25,816 bases of DNA from Geminicoccaceae bacterium (GTDB lineage: Bacteria; Pseudomonadota; Alphaproteobacteria; Geminicoccales; Geminicoccaceae), in NCBI GenBank assembly GCA_020446285.1, contig JAGREZ010000156.1, forward strand, positions 1 through 25,816, given 5' to 3'. How positions within the stretch are numbered: position 1 is the stretch's first letter; every line of letters begins with the position of its first letter. The notes under the pieces are model-generated. The model was not told the DNA's origin and made no database searches. It saw nothing but the letters and a program-made list of their open reading frames with translations. The position numbers and the translations under genes are program-made. This document shows positions 25,346-25,816 of this stretch, in pieces.

Positions 25346-25816
25346 TCAGATGTAGCCGAGCCGGTGATCGCGGTCGCGGGCTGCCGGATCGCGAGCCGTC
25401 GGGTCGCCGTAGCCGCCGCCGCCCGGTGTGCGCACTTCGATGACGTCACCGGGCGCGAGGCTGATCGCCTGGGCCTTGGAGAGATGTTCCGGTTCCGTCA
25501 CGCGGCCGTCGGCATGACGGATGCGGATATGATTGACTGCCCCGTCAGCGCCACCCAGCACCCCACCGGGGCCCGTTCGGCCATGGTCCATGATGAAGCT
25601 TGCCTGCGCCTCGCCCCGCCTGAGTTTCATGGCATAGTCGAGGCCCAGTCCGCCCCGGTGGCGGCCGTCGCCGCCGGAGCCCTCGTGCAGCGCATAGCGT
25701 TCGAACAGCACGGGAAAATACTGCTCGGTGACCTCGATGGGCGCGCTCTTGGAAATGCCGATGGTGGAGCAGCCATAGGACAGGCCGTCATGATCGGCAT
25801 TGCCGCCATAGCCGCC
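25346..25816 (-). CDS. Hydantoinase B/oxoprolinase family protein, C-terminal part (5' end beyond window)
   Basis: The reading frame stays open to the right edge, so only the last 156 residues are seen. The visible stretch matches the C-terminus of hydantoinase B/5-oxoprolinase-type subunits, which with a HyuA-like partner use ATP to open cyclic imides such as hydantoins or 5-oxoproline. Signatures are GGYGGNADHDGLSYG, then RYALHEGSGGDGRHRGGLG and, near the end, TPGGGGYGDP. The partner subunit would be expected upstream, outside the window. Substrate cannot be told. Convergent with the PilZ chemoreceptor gene. Confidence 0.93.
   Translation of the reverse strand, partial: GGYGGNADHDGLSYGCSTIGISKSAPIEVTEQYFPVLFERYALHEGSGGDGRHRGGLGLDYAMKLRRGEAQASFIMDHGRTGPGGVLGGADGAVNHIRIRHADGRVTEPEHLSKAQAISLAPGDVIEVRTPGGGGYGDPTARDPAARDRDHRLGYI

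Overview
The window is about 25.8 kb of GC-rich, densely coding DNA. Family content points to an alphaproteobacterium: a stand-alone ccmI, an ATP-type pckA, polyamine-type ABC genes, a cheY-cheA-cheW-mcp-cheR-cheD-cheB cluster, CtrA-like half-site pairs and a rhizobial-style intergenic hairpin repeat. I cannot fix the genus. No phage, insertion sequence, CRISPR array or rRNA was seen. The left edge cuts the 3' end of a tRNA (probably tRNA-Ser) and the right edge cuts a hydantoinase B-type gene.

Region 1 (1-9.5 kb) is mixed housekeeping and accessory genes in short units. A small CDF-type metal exporter and a MerR-type metal sensor are divergent around a textbook MerR operator-promoter with a 19-bp spacer. 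Next come ccmI (cytochrome c maturation), a TerC/YjbE-type membrane protein, pckA (gluconeogenesis) with an upstream split-barrel HugZ/PNPOx-like protein, an MBL-fold hydrolase, and an overlapping ribA-alaX pair (GTP cyclohydrolase II and free-standing alanyl-tRNA editing).

Region 2 (9.6-14.05 kb) is a four-gene PotABCD-like ABC importer in the order ATPase, binding protein, permease, permease. An intercistronic hairpin precedes the binding-protein gene.

Region 3 (14.2-25.2 kb) is the most notable part. It is a compact chemotaxis operon: cheY, cheA, cheW, a large double-PAS chemoreceptor ending in a CheR/CheB tether (DWQEF), cheR, cheD, cheB and a small protein with a DxxxQ motif like the CheZ/CheT phosphatases. 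Stops and starts overlap at several junctions. Upstream of cheY lies a TTAA-N7-CTAA box resembling a CtrA site. The operon is closed by a composite palindromic repeat that supplies the stop codon of the last gene, and by a terminator-like hairpin. A second chemoreceptor follows. It is membrane-anchored with almost no periplasmic domain and is fused to a C-terminal PilZ (c-di-GMP-binding) domain. Together the locus suggests a chemosensory array with receptor methylation/deamidation, a candidate dedicated CheY-P phosphatase, and a direct c-di-GMP input.
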